A stretch of DNA of 39,982 bases from Kiritimatiellia bacterium (lineage in GTDB: Bacteria; Verrucomicrobiota; Kiritimatiellia; RFP12; JAAYLN01), in the NCBI GenBank assembly GCA_017962605.1, contig JAGCUY010000186.1:1-39982 (forward strand), in the 5' to 3' direction. Positions within the stretch are counted from its first letter, which is position 1. The number at the start of each line of letters is the position of its first letter. A model generated the notes under the pieces. That model had not been told where the DNA came from. It did not search any database and worked only from the letters and a program-made list of their open reading frames with translations. The translations under genes and the position numbers were made by a program. This document shows, piece by piece, positions 8,424 to 17,023 of this stretch.

Positions 8424-10573
8424 TTGCCACTTCCCTCCGCCTCCGCAATGACCCAGTTCTGGTGTGCGCGGTCGAGATCGACGAAGCGGACATTCCAGCC
8501 GCAAAGCCGGACTTGAAGGTTGCGGTATTTCGCAGGGTTGCGCTGCGCCTCGCGGAGTTTGTCCGGCGAGAGCGAGTTGAAGTGGACGAACTGCCCGCCC
8601 TTCGCGAAGAAGGCGCGGATGAAGCCCGCCAGGAACTCCACGCCGACTTCTCCTTCAATGGTGCGCCTTGGCAGCATCACGTCGAAAACGGCACCGTCGG
8701 GGAAGCGCGCGTGATCAAGGTGCGAGAGACTTTCGACTACTCCGGCCGGCCCCTCGCCGTCGCAACCGAAGGAAGCGCCGGAGTTTTTGGAAACGGGTGC
8801 CCCGGCGCGGCGGCCGTCTGGCGTGGCACCCATCTTCGACCCCATGTGGAGACACCAATCGATGGACCATAGCCCCATCTGGAAGCCGCCGGGCTTTGCG
8901 CTCGGCGCATGCTCGATGATGTCGGCGGCGGTGTCGCAGATTCGCTGTCCAAGTGCGTCGGCATCCGCGTTGCCGCCACCCCACTTCGGGGTGCGGCGAA
9001 GGGCGAACTGCCGCAGGTCCTCGTGGCCCTCCCAGTCCGCGCGCAGGACGGCGCGGAAGTCGTCGAAGGAGAGCATCCGGCGGTCGAATACCACGGTGCG
9101 GAGCGCCAGAAGCGAATCGACGGCCGTCGCGAGCCCCGCGCACACGACGCCGCTCGTTGCGTATTTAGTGCCGAACTGCGAAACGTCGAGGCCGCGCCCC
9201 ATGCACTCGGCCATCGTAGCGGAGAGAATTGGCGAGGGGTTGATGTCGCGCCACGCAATCTCCCACTCGCGGGCGATGGCGAGCGCATCGCGGAGATCGC
9301 GTTCGAGCGTCGCGAAGTATCGCGCTTCCGTTTCGTCCCAGGTCTCCGGCGCGGCGGCGCCGTCGGCGAAGAAGTCCTCGACAGGCTTGGCGAGGTTGAA
9401 GACGCACTGCATGGTGCAGGAGAGTTCCTTGCCCATGATGGCGGGTTCGTAGCAGCCGATGGGGATGAAGTTCGCGAGGTCGGCGGGGTTCTTGCCGCGC
9501 CGGAGCATGGCCTCGCGCACAAGCGGCTCGTTGGCGAAGACCATCGCGTTCTTGCCCTCCTGGATGCACTCGGCGGCGAAGCGCAGAAGCTCGTGCGGAG
9601 TGTCAGGGTTGACGCGGATGGAGAACTTCGGGCTGGGCGTGCCGAGCGTGCGGAAGGCGCGCCACGCGAGGCGCGTGAGGCGGTTGCACCCGTCGCGCAT
9701 CCCGTCGCCCGGGAGATAGCCGCCAAAGCAGAACGGCGCGCCGGCGTCGCGTCCCTTGGACTCCGCGTGGAAGAATGCGAAGAAGGAGACAAGCAGTTCC
9801 TCGGCGCCCTCCTCAGTAAGGTGTCCCGCCGCGATGTCGCGTTCAAGGAATTGTAAGTATTGGCGGTCGAAGATGCCCCAGGAACGCACCCATTCACCCT
9901 CTATTTCCTGGACGTGCCAATAGAGTATGGCGAGCTGAAGCGCCTCGTGGAGTGTTTCGGGCGGACGCGCCGCAAGGGAGGAGAGTTCTGTGGCGAGGTC
10001 TTGACGTCCCTCCCGGTCGCAGACGGCGGCGAAGCGCAGGGCGAAATCGCGAAAGGCGTGGCAGGCGATGGCTGCCGATTCGGTGAAAGGTGTCGGATTC
10101 GCGGCATAACGCGCCTCGGCCTCGGCGAGGAGGCCGGGGATGCCGAGCGTGAGGATGCGATCCCAATCTGGGGAGGTGTGGCTGCGGTCGCATTGCGTGA
10201 AGAACCGGCCTTCCGCCCAGGCGGCGCAGGTGCGGCGGTTCTCTTCGGGGAAGTCGCGTTCCGCGATGGCCCCGCAGCGCTCGCTCTGGATGCGGGCGAT
10301 TTCGCCGGCGCCATAGCGGCTGTCGAGGTAGTGGCGCTCGACAATCCCCGCGAAGGCATCGTCCCTGTTCACGGCCAGCCAGGCGTTCGCAAGGGCGTAG
10401 GCGAGCATCTTCGCGCGCGTCACGGGGAACGGCGCGCCCGAGCGCTCGCCTTCGTCGTAAACGCGCCGGATTCCGGCGTTCACCTCGTCAATCGGAAGCC
10501 CGTCAACGAAGACTGCCTCATCGAACGAGGATTCAATTTGGTCAAGACGCATCATGCTCTCTATCATTGTCAA
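8420..10573 (-). CDS. Glycyl radical enzyme of unknown substrate
   Basis: 717 residues, short for the PFL/dehydratase superfamily (about 750-850). The active-site Cys loop reads PIGCYEP (C374, E376). The C-x-E pattern is that of diol/glycerol dehydratase, CutC and HypD-like lyases, and differs from the Cys-Cys of true pyruvate formate-lyase. The radical glycine is in RLCGWNVRF (G692), where most relatives have RVSGY. Other family landmarks are the N-terminal TRAKMLAYA region and GATPDGRRAGAPVSKNSGAS. The TTG start overlaps the preceding stop (TTGA) and has AAGGAAG 9 bp upstream; an ATG two codons later is an alternative. The gene lies behind two glycosidase genes, so a sugar-derived substrate is plausible. 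The reaction (dehydration, C-C or C-S cleavage) cannot be told. Confidence 0.93.
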   Translation of the reverse strand: MTMIESMMRLDQIESSFDEAVFVDGLPIDEVNAGIRRVYDEGERSGAPFPVTRAKMLAYALANAWLAVNRDDAFAGIVERHYLDSRYGAGEIARIQSERCGAIAERDFPEENRRTCAAWAEGRFFTQCDRSHTSPDWDRILTLGIPGLLAEAEARYAANPTPFTESAAIACHAFRDFALRFAAVCDREGRQDLATELSSLAARPPETLHEALQLAILYWHVQEIEGEWVRSWGIFDRQYLQFLERDIAAGHLTEEGAEELLVSFFAFFHAESKGRDAGAPFCFGGYLPGDGMRDGCNRLTRLAWRAFRTLGTPSPKFSIRVNPDTPHELLRFAAECIQEGKNAMVFANEPLVREAMLRRGKNPADLANFIPIGCYEPAIMGKELSCTMQCVFNLAKPVEDFFADGAAAPETWDETEARYFATLERDLRDALAIAREWEIAWRDINPSPILSATMAECMGRGLDVSQFGTKYATSGVVCAGLATAVDSLLALRTVVFDRRMLSFDDFRAVLRADWEGHEDLRQFALRRTPKWGGGNADADALGQRICDTAADIIEHAPSAKPGGFQMGLWSIDWCLHMGSKMGATPDGRRAGAPVSKNSGASFGCDGEGPAGVVESLSHLDHARFPDGAVFDVMLPRRTIEGEVGVEFLAGFIRAFFAKGGQFVHFNSLSPDKLREAQRNPAKYRNLQVRLCGWNVRFVDLDRAHQNWVIAEAEGSGK

Positions 10574-12243
10574 AGATGTTGACTTCCTTGCGCGCCTTGA
10601 GATTGTGGAAGAGGCGAGCTGGTGATACCAGAAAGCTCTTCAAGCAGCTCCCGGCGGGCGGCACGGTAGGCGGGAATATCGGCGTCATAGTCGCAGAATC
10701 CGCGCACGATGCGACGTGCGATTGCGTCGGCACGCGCGGGGTCGCGCCGCGCGAGGAGTCGCAGCAGCTCCAGATCTTCAAGCCCCTGGCGTATGGCCTC
10801 AAGCCGTGCGGACGGCCATGGGCCGTCGGAACTGGGATAGACGAGGGCGCGATCGCCGGGCGGCAGCTTCCAAGGGTCAATGGCGTCGAATGGAGACCAC
10901 TTCTGGTCGAACCAGTTGAACCCCCAGTGCAGATAACCATCGATGCCGTTCAGGAAGCAGGCCCACGAAAGCAGCAGCGGGTTCAGCAGCGGGCTGTCGA
11001 GAAAGCGGTTGAGCCACCGTCCGCCCGGATAGCAACATGTGTAGCACCACGTCTCGCGGCCAGGTTGCGCGGCCTTGGCGGAGGCGTAGGCGGCGCGGTT
11101 CTTCTCGTAGCCGTCGGTCTTCGGGCATGGCGCGTCGATGGCGTCCGCCACGTCGGTCGTGTCGATGGCGTCAAGGAGCCGGACGCCAGGCATGGCGCGC
11201 CGAACGATGCGGACGGCAGCGCAGTAGGCGGTGGCGTTGTTGATGCTCGGCTCGTCGGCGACATGCTGGTACCAGATGTCGCTCCAGCCGTTGCTGGCGA
11301 CCATCGCGCCAAAGGCGGCGGCGAGGCGTTCGAGTTCGGCGTCGCCCTCCGGTGTCCCGGCTGGCGGGCCACCGGTGATTGGTGTGAATGTCGAGGCGCT
11401 CCAGTTCCCACCCGTGAACCTGGCGAGGTGCGGCCCCTCGAGAAAGGCTATGCCCTCGCTGCGTAGCAGCGCGATGAGCCGCGCGTAGCGCGCCTCGTCG
11501 GGTACGGGCAACCCGTCCTCGCCGGGAGTGAGAATGCCCGGCAGAAACGCCACGTTCTGGCGGGCGTAGATTCCAAGCCGCACATAGCGGGCAACCATGT
11601 CGAAATGGGCGTCCGTCCAGTCGCCCACGCCATGAAGGGAAAATGCCTTGCGGTAGTCCATCCAGTTGGAGTATTTGAAGCTGTCGGGGCCGACGGGCGG
11701 GACTGCGACGGGAAGGACATTCACCCGAAAGGCGAGGTCGGCAGCGAAGGCGTCGCCCTGCGACAGGCGGATGGTGACCGTGAAAGGGCCGGACACAACG
11801 GGGAAGCGACGCAGGCGAAGACGCAGGGCGACCGACCCGGCACCTGTGTCCGTGCTGTTGTCCTGAATCGGCTCCATGGCATCGAAGACATCAAAAGGCG
11901 CGTCTCGCGTCACGAACGGGTTCGTCTCTCCTGGCTTTTCTAGCATGCCAGTTTCGCCCGTGTTGCGCGAGACCGGCACGGCGCGAAGACGGAACCACTC
12001 GGCGCCGGAAACGTCGCACGAAAAACGAAGCGGTTCGCCGGGGGCGAGGCCCGTCACCAGCACATTCACCTCGGCGACTCCGTTGGCGGGGACATCGGTC
12101 TCCATCGCTTCCGTGACAGACTCCGGCGCGGAATCGGGATAGAGCCATTCGAGGGCGTCGGTGAGGCGCGCGGACGGCGCCGCAGCCGCCACCGCCGCAA
12201 TGGCGGCGGTGGCGAGGACCGCACATTGAAAAGGCAAGAGCAT
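10570..12243 (-). CDS. Secreted DUF4091/GH123-like glycosidase
   Basis: 557 residues with a Sec signal peptide (hydrophobic, Ala-rich residues 1-25). After an N-terminal beta-sandwich (about 30-180) comes a TIM-barrel-like region holding QHVADEP (D330-E331); adjacent Asp-Glu is the catalytic pair of GH123 beta-N-acetylgalactosaminidases, which work by substrate assistance. The C-terminal DUF4091 signature is clear: NGIDGYLHWGFNWFDQ, then DRALVYPSSDGPWPSARLEAIRQGLEDLELLRLL. It probably removes a GalNAc-type or other sugar outside the cytoplasm, but substrate is inference. AAGGGA precedes the ATG. It is 11 bp downstream of the LamG-like gene and overlaps the glycyl radical enzyme gene at its stop. 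Confidence 0.88.
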   Translation of the reverse strand: MLLPFQCAVLATAAIAAVAAAAPSARLTDALEWLYPDSAPESVTEAMETDVPANGVAEVNVLVTGLAPGEPLRFSCDVSGAEWFRLRAVPVSRNTGETGMLEKPGETNPFVTRDAPFDVFDAMEPIQDNSTDTGAGSVALRLRLRRFPVVSGPFTVTIRLSQGDAFAADLAFRVNVLPVAVPPVGPDSFKYSNWMDYRKAFSLHGVGDWTDAHFDMVARYVRLGIYARQNVAFLPGILTPGEDGLPVPDEARYARLIALLRSEGIAFLEGPHLARFTGGNWSASTFTPITGGPPAGTPEGDAELERLAAAFGAMVASNGWSDIWYQHVADEPSINNATAYCAAVRIVRRAMPGVRLLDAIDTTDVADAIDAPCPKTDGYEKNRAAYASAKAAQPGRETWCYTCCYPGGRWLNRFLDSPLLNPLLLSWACFLNGIDGYLHWGFNWFDQKWSPFDAIDPWKLPPGDRALVYPSSDGPWPSARLEAIRQGLEDLELLRLLARRDPARADAIARRIVRGFCDYDADIPAYRAARRELLEELSGITSSPLPQSQGAQGSQHL

Positions 12244-12254
12244 CGGTCGTTCCC

Positions 12255-14153
12255 TTATCGCACGGAGATGACAAGTGCAGACTGTGGCGGCAGCGGCAGG
12301 GTGGAGGAGCGCGAGAGAACTGTGGCGTTGGGGTTCACAATTTCTTCTCCAAGCGTTTCCAGCACGCCAGAGCCAGATTTGCCGAGGAATCGGCTTCCCA
12401 CTTTATCCCAGAAGCCGGCCTCTCCATTGCATTCGCAGGGCACGAGATCAAGCGCAAGTGTCGCGCAGGCGGTGTCGCTCCACGCCTTGAATGAGTACAT
12501 CGTCGCCGGGGCTGGCGCGGCTGCCGATCCGTTGTTGTTCATGGCGAAGACCATGAGCGGACACGGCGTTGTGAAGTTCTCGACGCCGACTGAGCGGAGG
12601 TCCACCACGGAGACGCCATTGGCCTTCAAACTCGTGTAGTCCATTTCCACAAGGTAACGGGTACCCGTCGTCGCCATCGCTTGGGAATTTGCGATGCCAT
12701 AATAGTAGTCGTGGCGGAAACCCAGGTCTGTCGTGTGGATCATGACGAACTGGGTGTCGCCGGATGCCTTACGCGCGCCAAAGAGCGCCACGTTTGCCGA
12801 AAGGTCGTCGAACTGGAAATCGCAGCGGACGACCGTGGAGCCTGTCGGTCGGAAACCCGTGAGGACGTATGCCCCACCATTTGCGCGAAGTCCCTCAAAG
12901 AGCCGGAGACTGTCGCCTGTCGCAGAATCGATAGATGAGACGAGGAAGAAGCGGAAGAAGTGCGGCGTGTCGTCCGGGATTGCCCACGGAATTGTCGCCG
13001 TCATTGAGGTCGTCGAAGCGGGTACGGTGCCGAGGAACGCGGCGTTCGGCCAGTCTGCGATGTCGTCTCCCGCGTCCGTTGGGCCGTGGACGGCCACGAG
13101 GGCGCAGTTGGCGAGGCCCGCCGTGAAGGTCAGATCGGCCTTGGGCTGGCGACCGTCGCGGTAGAAGCTGGTGACGGACACCGTGCGGTCGGCGCCGTTG
13201 GGACGAAGCGCGGCGCTGCTGCCCACGAGCGCGCCACATGAACTGTGCGCCTTTGCCGTGCCGGCAGCAAGAGCGCCGGATGGCGCGAGGAAGATTTCGT
13301 GGGCGCGGTCGTAGAACCCAGCCGTGCCATTTCGAGCACAGGGTACGAGGTCAAGCGCAAGCGTCGCGCGAGCCGTGTCGCTCCATGCCTGGAATGAGTA
13401 CATCGTCGCCGGGGCTGGCACGGCTGCCGAGCCGTTGTTGTTCATGGCGAAGACCATGAGCGGACACGGCGTGGTGAAGTTTGATGCGCCTGCGGAGTGG
13501 AGGTCCACCACGGAGACGCCATTGGTCTTCAAACTCGTGTAGTCCATTTCTACAACATAGCGGGTTCCGGTCGACGCCATCTTTCGGGTGTTTGCAATGC
13601 CATTGTGATAGTCGTGACGGAAGCCCTGGTCTGTCGTGTGGATCATGACGAACTGGGTGTCCTGGGCTGCCTTACGCGCGCCAAAGAGCGCCACGCCGGA
13701 CGAAAGGTCGTCAAACTGGAAATCGCAGCGGACGACCGTGGAGCCTGTCGGATAGTAATCTGTGAGGACGTAGGCGCCGTTTGACGCGCTCACGCTTTCC
13801 AGCTCGACGAGCGAGGTGTCGGCGGCTATGCGGAAGACGCGGGCGAAAGTCTTGCCGACGGGGATCGTGCCGACAGGGCCGGTCCACGTCGTGTCGCCCG
13901 CCGGGACATCGCCAAGGTATTCAAGGTCGTCCCAGTTGCCGATCTGGTTTCCGCCGTCTGCCGCGCCCCAGGCGAGCCAGAGGGAGGAAGCCGCCCCGCT
14001 CGCGGGGAATGAGAGGCTGATGGTGGAGAGTCGGCCTCCCGACTCGGTGCTGCCGGTCACCGCGATGTCGCCTGAAGCCGCACTGGCGACCGGGGCGATG
14101 AGGAGCGCCGCCGACGCAAGGGCGGACGCGAGGGTGCTGTGCATCTGTTTCAT
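12255..14153 (-). CDS. Secreted protein with two near-identical LamG-like repeats
   Basis: 632 residues with a signal peptide (MKQMHSTLASALASAALLIAPVASA style). The body consists of two copies of a unit about 300 residues long. Each has a fibronectin-like N-terminal part (LWLAWGAADGGNQIGNWDDLEYLG / CALVAVHGPTDAGDDIADWPNAAFLG) and a concanavalin/LamG-like part starting YVLT..PTGSTVVRCDFQFDDL and ending ATLALDLVPC..NG.AGF.D. The likely role is carbohydrate or surface binding. AAGGAG precedes the ATG, 5 bp after the GH50-like gene. No catalytic residues are seen. The C-terminus LPLPPQSALVISVR lacks any anchor or sorting signal I recognise. Confidence 0.85.
   Translation of the reverse strand: MKQMHSTLASALASAALLIAPVASAASGDIAVTGSTESGGRLSTISLSFPASGAASSLWLAWGAADGGNQIGNWDDLEYLGDVPAGDTTWTGPVGTIPVGKTFARVFRIAADTSLVELESVSASNGAYVLTDYYPTGSTVVRCDFQFDDLSSGVALFGARKAAQDTQFVMIHTTDQGFRHDYHNGIANTRKMASTGTRYVVEMDYTSLKTNGVSVVDLHSAGASNFTTPCPLMVFAMNNNGSAAVPAPATMYSFQAWSDTARATLALDLVPCARNGTAGFYDRAHEIFLAPSGALAAGTAKAHSSCGALVGSSAALRPNGADRTVSVTSFYRDGRQPKADLTFTAGLANCALVAVHGPTDAGDDIADWPNAAFLGTVPASTTSMTATIPWAIPDDTPHFFRFFLVSSIDSATGDSLRLFEGLRANGGAYVLTGFRPTGSTVVRCDFQFDDLSANVALFGARKASGDTQFVMIHTTDLGFRHDYYYGIANSQAMATTGTRYLVEMDYTSLKANGVSVVDLRSVGVENFTTPCPLMVFAMNNNGSAAAPAPATMYSFKAWSDTACATLALDLVPCECNGEAGFWDKVGSRFLGKSGSGVLETLGEEIVNPNATVLSRSSTLPLPPQSALVISVR
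12425..13758 (-). repeat. Internal direct duplication, 903-bp offset
   Basis: The segment at about 12425-12855 recurs at 13328-13758, offset exactly 903 bp (301 codons), with roughly 90% identity by eye and long identical runs, for example around 12541 and 13444. The similarity at DNA level, including silent positions, points to a recent duplication or ongoing gene conversion. Confidence 0.9.
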
Positions 14154-14158
14154 TCGTT

Positions 14159-15799
14159 TTACTCCTTGGTTTTTGGGGTTAGTATGGAGACGTTGGAAGG
14201 ATTTTTGATGGAAGCATTAGAGACTGGTGCGCAAAACGGGCTATACATTCGGGCGGCGACGCTGCGGATCGCCTCGATCGTTTCGGGGTATGGCGCGTCC
14301 GCGACATCGACCAGCCCGCATTGGAAGTCCTCCCCGTCGCCGCGGCCGGTGAGGGGCTCGTCCATCCACTGGAACCAGTGCGCGCCGACGATGTTCGGCG
14401 AATCTATGCAGGCGTTCACGTAGTCGCGGTAGCAGCCGGCCCGTTCGTCCTGGTCGCGCACGGTGACCAGCCCACCTCCGCGCAGTCCGCGATCCCGGGC
14501 GCAGAAGTGGAATTCGCCAATGAGAATGGGGCGGTCCTCCGCCGCTGGTGGCAGTTCCTGCATCGGCTCACGCTTGTAGATGTTGACGCTCACCACGTCG
14601 CAGAAGCGGGCGCATTCCTCGTAGATGCTGTCGGCCGCGCGGCCCGCGATTCGCGAACCTAGGTAGAGAATGTGCGGAGCAATGGCCTTTACTGCGTCAC
14701 GCACTGTCGCGTAATACTTGCGTGCGACGGCGCGATGCATCAGCTCCAGGTCGGCGCCGCAGCGCGACTCGTCTGGAACCTTGTCTGCGGCGAGAAAGGC
14801 GTCCCACGTCCCGTAGTTGGTCCCCCATGCCGCGTCAAGACTTCCAATATCGCCATATTTCTCCTCCATTAGCCGGCGGAATTCGGCCTTTGCCGGCTGC
14901 GACGCCGGAGAGCAGAGGATGGCGCGTCCGAGTTCGCGGGCGTCCTCGCCCCAGTTCAACTCGTTGTCAACGAACCACCCGAGGCACCAGGGGTCTTCGC
15001 CCGACCGCTTCGCCAAGTTCTCCGCACCGAGCCGCGCGCTTTCCGCGAACTCCGGCGCGAAGGGATCGACCATCTTGCCCAGCCATCCGTCTGACCCCTC
15101 TATTTTCGGCCCCCGCGTGGCAAACGAGGCCGTGTAGGGCAACTTGCGGAGGACGCAGATTTCGGGATCGCTCCAATTGCCAATGGTATTCAGCCCCCAT
15201 GCGCGCATTCGCACGACGATGCGCTCTATGGTGACAGCTTGCCAGTCAGGACCGTATTTGCGCCGCGCATTCGCGTAGCCGAAGTCGTATGTGCCGTAGG
15301 GGACGCGACCAGGGTCGGCGTAGAAACCGCGGGGTGGGCGCGACTCCGCCCGCCAGTGGAACCCACCGAAGACGGGGTCGTCCTTTTCCGGTAGCCACTC
15401 GAAAAACCTTTCGCGGAATTCAACACCCGTCCCGCAGGTCAGGCGCACGACATTGACACCATACGAGAAGAAAAGATGTCCGTCGGGATCGACAAGCCAC
15501 CACCTGCCGTCAATTTTCTCCGTGCGGAAATGTCCAGACACTTCAAGCTGCGGCCCGCTGGCCCAGACACCAAAACGGTCAATGCCGGCAACAGGGCCGC
15601 CGCCATTGGCCGCAAGCCAGGCGTCTTCAGCTGTCTTCGCGTCGGCAATGTCGGCGTCGTCGTGCACCTTTCCAGGCCAGTCTTCATGGGCATACTGGCC
15701 GTAGCGGTCCACGAACGGAGCCTCAAGAGCCTCGTAGTTCGTGGCATGGGCCGCGGACACGCAAACAAACAGAGCCAGAAATGATGAAAGTCTTTTCAC
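14159..15799 (-). CDS. Secreted GH50/GH42-like beta-glycosidase (agarase-like)
   Basis: 546 residues with a signal peptide (MKRLSSFLALFVCVSAAHA). The enzyme region resembles GH50 beta-agarases and related clan GH-A galactosidases: WWLVDPDGHLFFSYGVNVVR, RMRAWGLNTIGNWSDPE, then GWFVDNELNWG with the likely acid/base E280, ILIGEFHF with the likely nucleophile E429, and GAHWFQWMDEPLTGR near the end. It probably cleaves a beta-galactoside-type polysaccharide outside the cytoplasm; the exact substrate is inference. The start is a GTG inside a heptamer repeat. It lies 10 bp after the GntR-type regulator gene and 5 bp before the LamG-like gene, in one operon. Confidence 0.85.
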   Translation of the reverse strand: MKRLSSFLALFVCVSAAHATNYEALEAPFVDRYGQYAHEDWPGKVHDDADIADAKTAEDAWLAANGGGPVAGIDRFGVWASGPQLEVSGHFRTEKIDGRWWLVDPDGHLFFSYGVNVVRLTCGTGVEFRERFFEWLPEKDDPVFGGFHWRAESRPPRGFYADPGRVPYGTYDFGYANARRKYGPDWQAVTIERIVVRMRAWGLNTIGNWSDPEICVLRKLPYTASFATRGPKIEGSDGWLGKMVDPFAPEFAESARLGAENLAKRSGEDPWCLGWFVDNELNWGEDARELGRAILCSPASQPAKAEFRRLMEEKYGDIGSLDAAWGTNYGTWDAFLAADKVPDESRCGADLELMHRAVARKYYATVRDAVKAIAPHILYLGSRIAGRAADSIYEECARFCDVVSVNIYKREPMQELPPAAEDRPILIGEFHFCARDRGLRGGGLVTVRDQDERAGCYRDYVNACIDSPNIVGAHWFQWMDEPLTGRGDGEDFQCGLVDVADAPYPETIEAIRSVAARMYSPFCAPVSNASIKNPSNVSILTPKTKE

Positions 15800-15822
15800 T
15801 CTTCACCCTTCACTCTTCACTC
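15795..15822 (-). repeat. 4 x heptamer spanning a stop and a start codon
   Basis: Four 7-bp units (minus strand GAGTGAA, one variant GGGTGAA). The array contains the TGA stop of the regulator (15810-15812) and the GTG start of the GH50-like gene (15797-15799), and its purine-rich units supply the only Shine-Dalgarno-like sequence before that start. Confidence 0.9.
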
Positions 15823-16916
15823 TCTCCCATTGTCTCGCCAGGAATCCACTTCGGCCCCACGACGCCATTGGAAGGATAGACGCCGGTTTTCAGGTATTGC
15901 AGCACGGCTTGGGCGACCGTTGCGCCAGCTCCCACAGGATCCAGCACCATGCGCGAGAGTTCACGCGGATAAGGCAGTTCGTTGTTCTTGTTTGCCCAGG
16001 TGGCGAAGCGGAAATCATCCGGCGCGCGAAGCCCCGCATACGAAAGCGCCGCAAGCGCGCCGGTAGCGATGTTGTCGTCGCCGAAGAAATACACGGCGTC
16101 GCGCGAAAGACGTCCGTTTTTGACAAGTTTGGCAAACGCCTCCATGCCCGCGCGGCGGAGAACGGCAAGAGGGCTGTTTGCAAAGTCAACCTTGATCTTC
16201 ATCCGCCTGACGCGAATCCCATGTGCCTTCAGCGGCGAGAGGTCGCACATCGTCGGATACCAGTTGACCTCGACAACTTCCTTGACGCCAAGCCTGACGC
16301 ATTCGTTGGCGAAGTCGTCCACGGCGAGGTTGTAGTCAAGCTTCGTGAAGCCAATGGAGCCGTGAGGCGCCTTGTCCATTTCGGCGAACGCTACGAACGG
16401 GACTTGCTTCTGGGCGAGATATCGGAACTTTGGCTCGACTTTGTAGAGGGCGATTACGAGATTAACTGAGCGGGAAAGAGTCGCATCGAGACTTGAGAAG
16501 TCCATCTTGTGGTCATGCGTCCAGTCAGCGTGAACCTGGGTGAAAAGGTATCCTTCCTCCATGAGCCTGTCGCGAAGGGAACCGGCGAGAACTGACTGCA
16601 GGTAGTTGTCGTCCTTGTTTATGCCCACCAGCACCACGTGTCCGCGCCACTGTTTGACATTGCGGTCGCGGACGGTGGGGTGCAGCCCGTGGCGCGTGAG
16701 GACGTAGCCCTCGGCGGTCAGGCGGGAGAGCGCAGCCCGCGTCACGATGTGGCTGACGCCGAGAATCGGCATCAGTTCGCGGGTGGAGGGGATCTCATCG
16801 CCGACATGCCAGTAGTTCGAGACGATGGCCTGACGGAGCCCATCCGCCACCTGATCGACGAGCGACCTGGCGTCGTTTCGATTCACTGAAAAGGGCAGTT
16901 TTCTGACTTTGTCCAT
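15810..16916 (-). CDS. GntR-type transcriptional regulator with sugar-binding domain
   Basis: 368 residues. Residues 10-85 form a GntR winged helix: SLVDQVADGLRQAIVSNYWHVGDEIPSTRELMPILGVSHIVTRAALSRLTAEGYVLTRHG. Residues 90-360 resemble the periplasmic-binding-protein-like effector domain of LacI/GalR regulators (GHVVLVGI, DAVYFFGDDNIATGALAALSYAGLRAPDDF, LSRMVLDPVGAGATVAQAVLQYLKTG). Such hybrids sense a sugar and control adjacent catabolic genes. It is the first gene of its operon and probably autoregulated. A perfect consensus promoter lies 28 bp upstream of its ATG, with a candidate palindromic site over the -10. Confidence 0.93.
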   Translation of the reverse strand: MDKVRKLPFSVNRNDARSLVDQVADGLRQAIVSNYWHVGDEIPSTRELMPILGVSHIVTRAALSRLTAEGYVLTRHGLHPTVRDRNVKQWRGHVVLVGINKDDNYLQSVLAGSLRDRLMEEGYLFTQVHADWTHDHKMDFSSLDATLSRSVNLVIALYKVEPKFRYLAQKQVPFVAFAEMDKAPHGSIGFTKLDYNLAVDDFANECVRLGVKEVVEVNWYPTMCDLSPLKAHGIRVRRMKIKVDFANSPLAVLRRAGMEAFAKLVKNGRLSRDAVYFFGDDNIATGALAALSYAGLRAPDDFRFATWANKNNELPYPRELSRMVLDPVGAGATVAQAVLQYLKTGVYPSNGVVGPKWIPGETMGESEE

Positions 16917-16944
16917 GAGTGATCAAGCGAAAATTGTGTCAAAA

Positions 16945-16973
16945 ATTATACACACTATGCACACCATTGTCAA
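16945..16973 (-). promoter_or_regulatory. Perfect consensus sigma-70 promoter of the glycosidase/GRE operon
   Basis: On the minus strand: TTGACA (16973-16968), 17-bp spacer, TATAAT (16950-16945), with 28 bp from the -10 to the regulator ATG. Both hexamers and the spacing are exact. TGTGT (16935-16939) and ACACA (16950-16954) form an inverted repeat around the -10, a possible operator for the GntR-type regulator. A consensus promoter that strong would normally need repression. Confidence 0.88.
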
Positions 16974-16992
16974 GAGGAGTGAAAAGAAAGGG

Positions 16993-17008
16993 GAGGTTGA
17001 AAGGTTGA
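16993..17008 (+). repeat. Short copy of the GTTGA octamer repeat
   Basis: Two 8-bp units, GAGGTTGA and AAGGTTGA, then a degenerate third, in the spacer between the divergent regulator and ATPase genes. Same family as the arrays at 1071-1134 (other strand) and 18273-18312. Confidence 0.65.
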
Positions 17009-17023
17009 AAAGGCTGTGATATG

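Noticed and set aside
8909..9856. 315-residue open frame on the plus strand
   Set aside because: Antisense to the glycyl radical enzyme, with no family features.
10567..11466. 299-residue open frame on the plus strand
   Set aside because: Antisense to the DUF4091 protein gene; composition typical of a GC-rich shadow frame.
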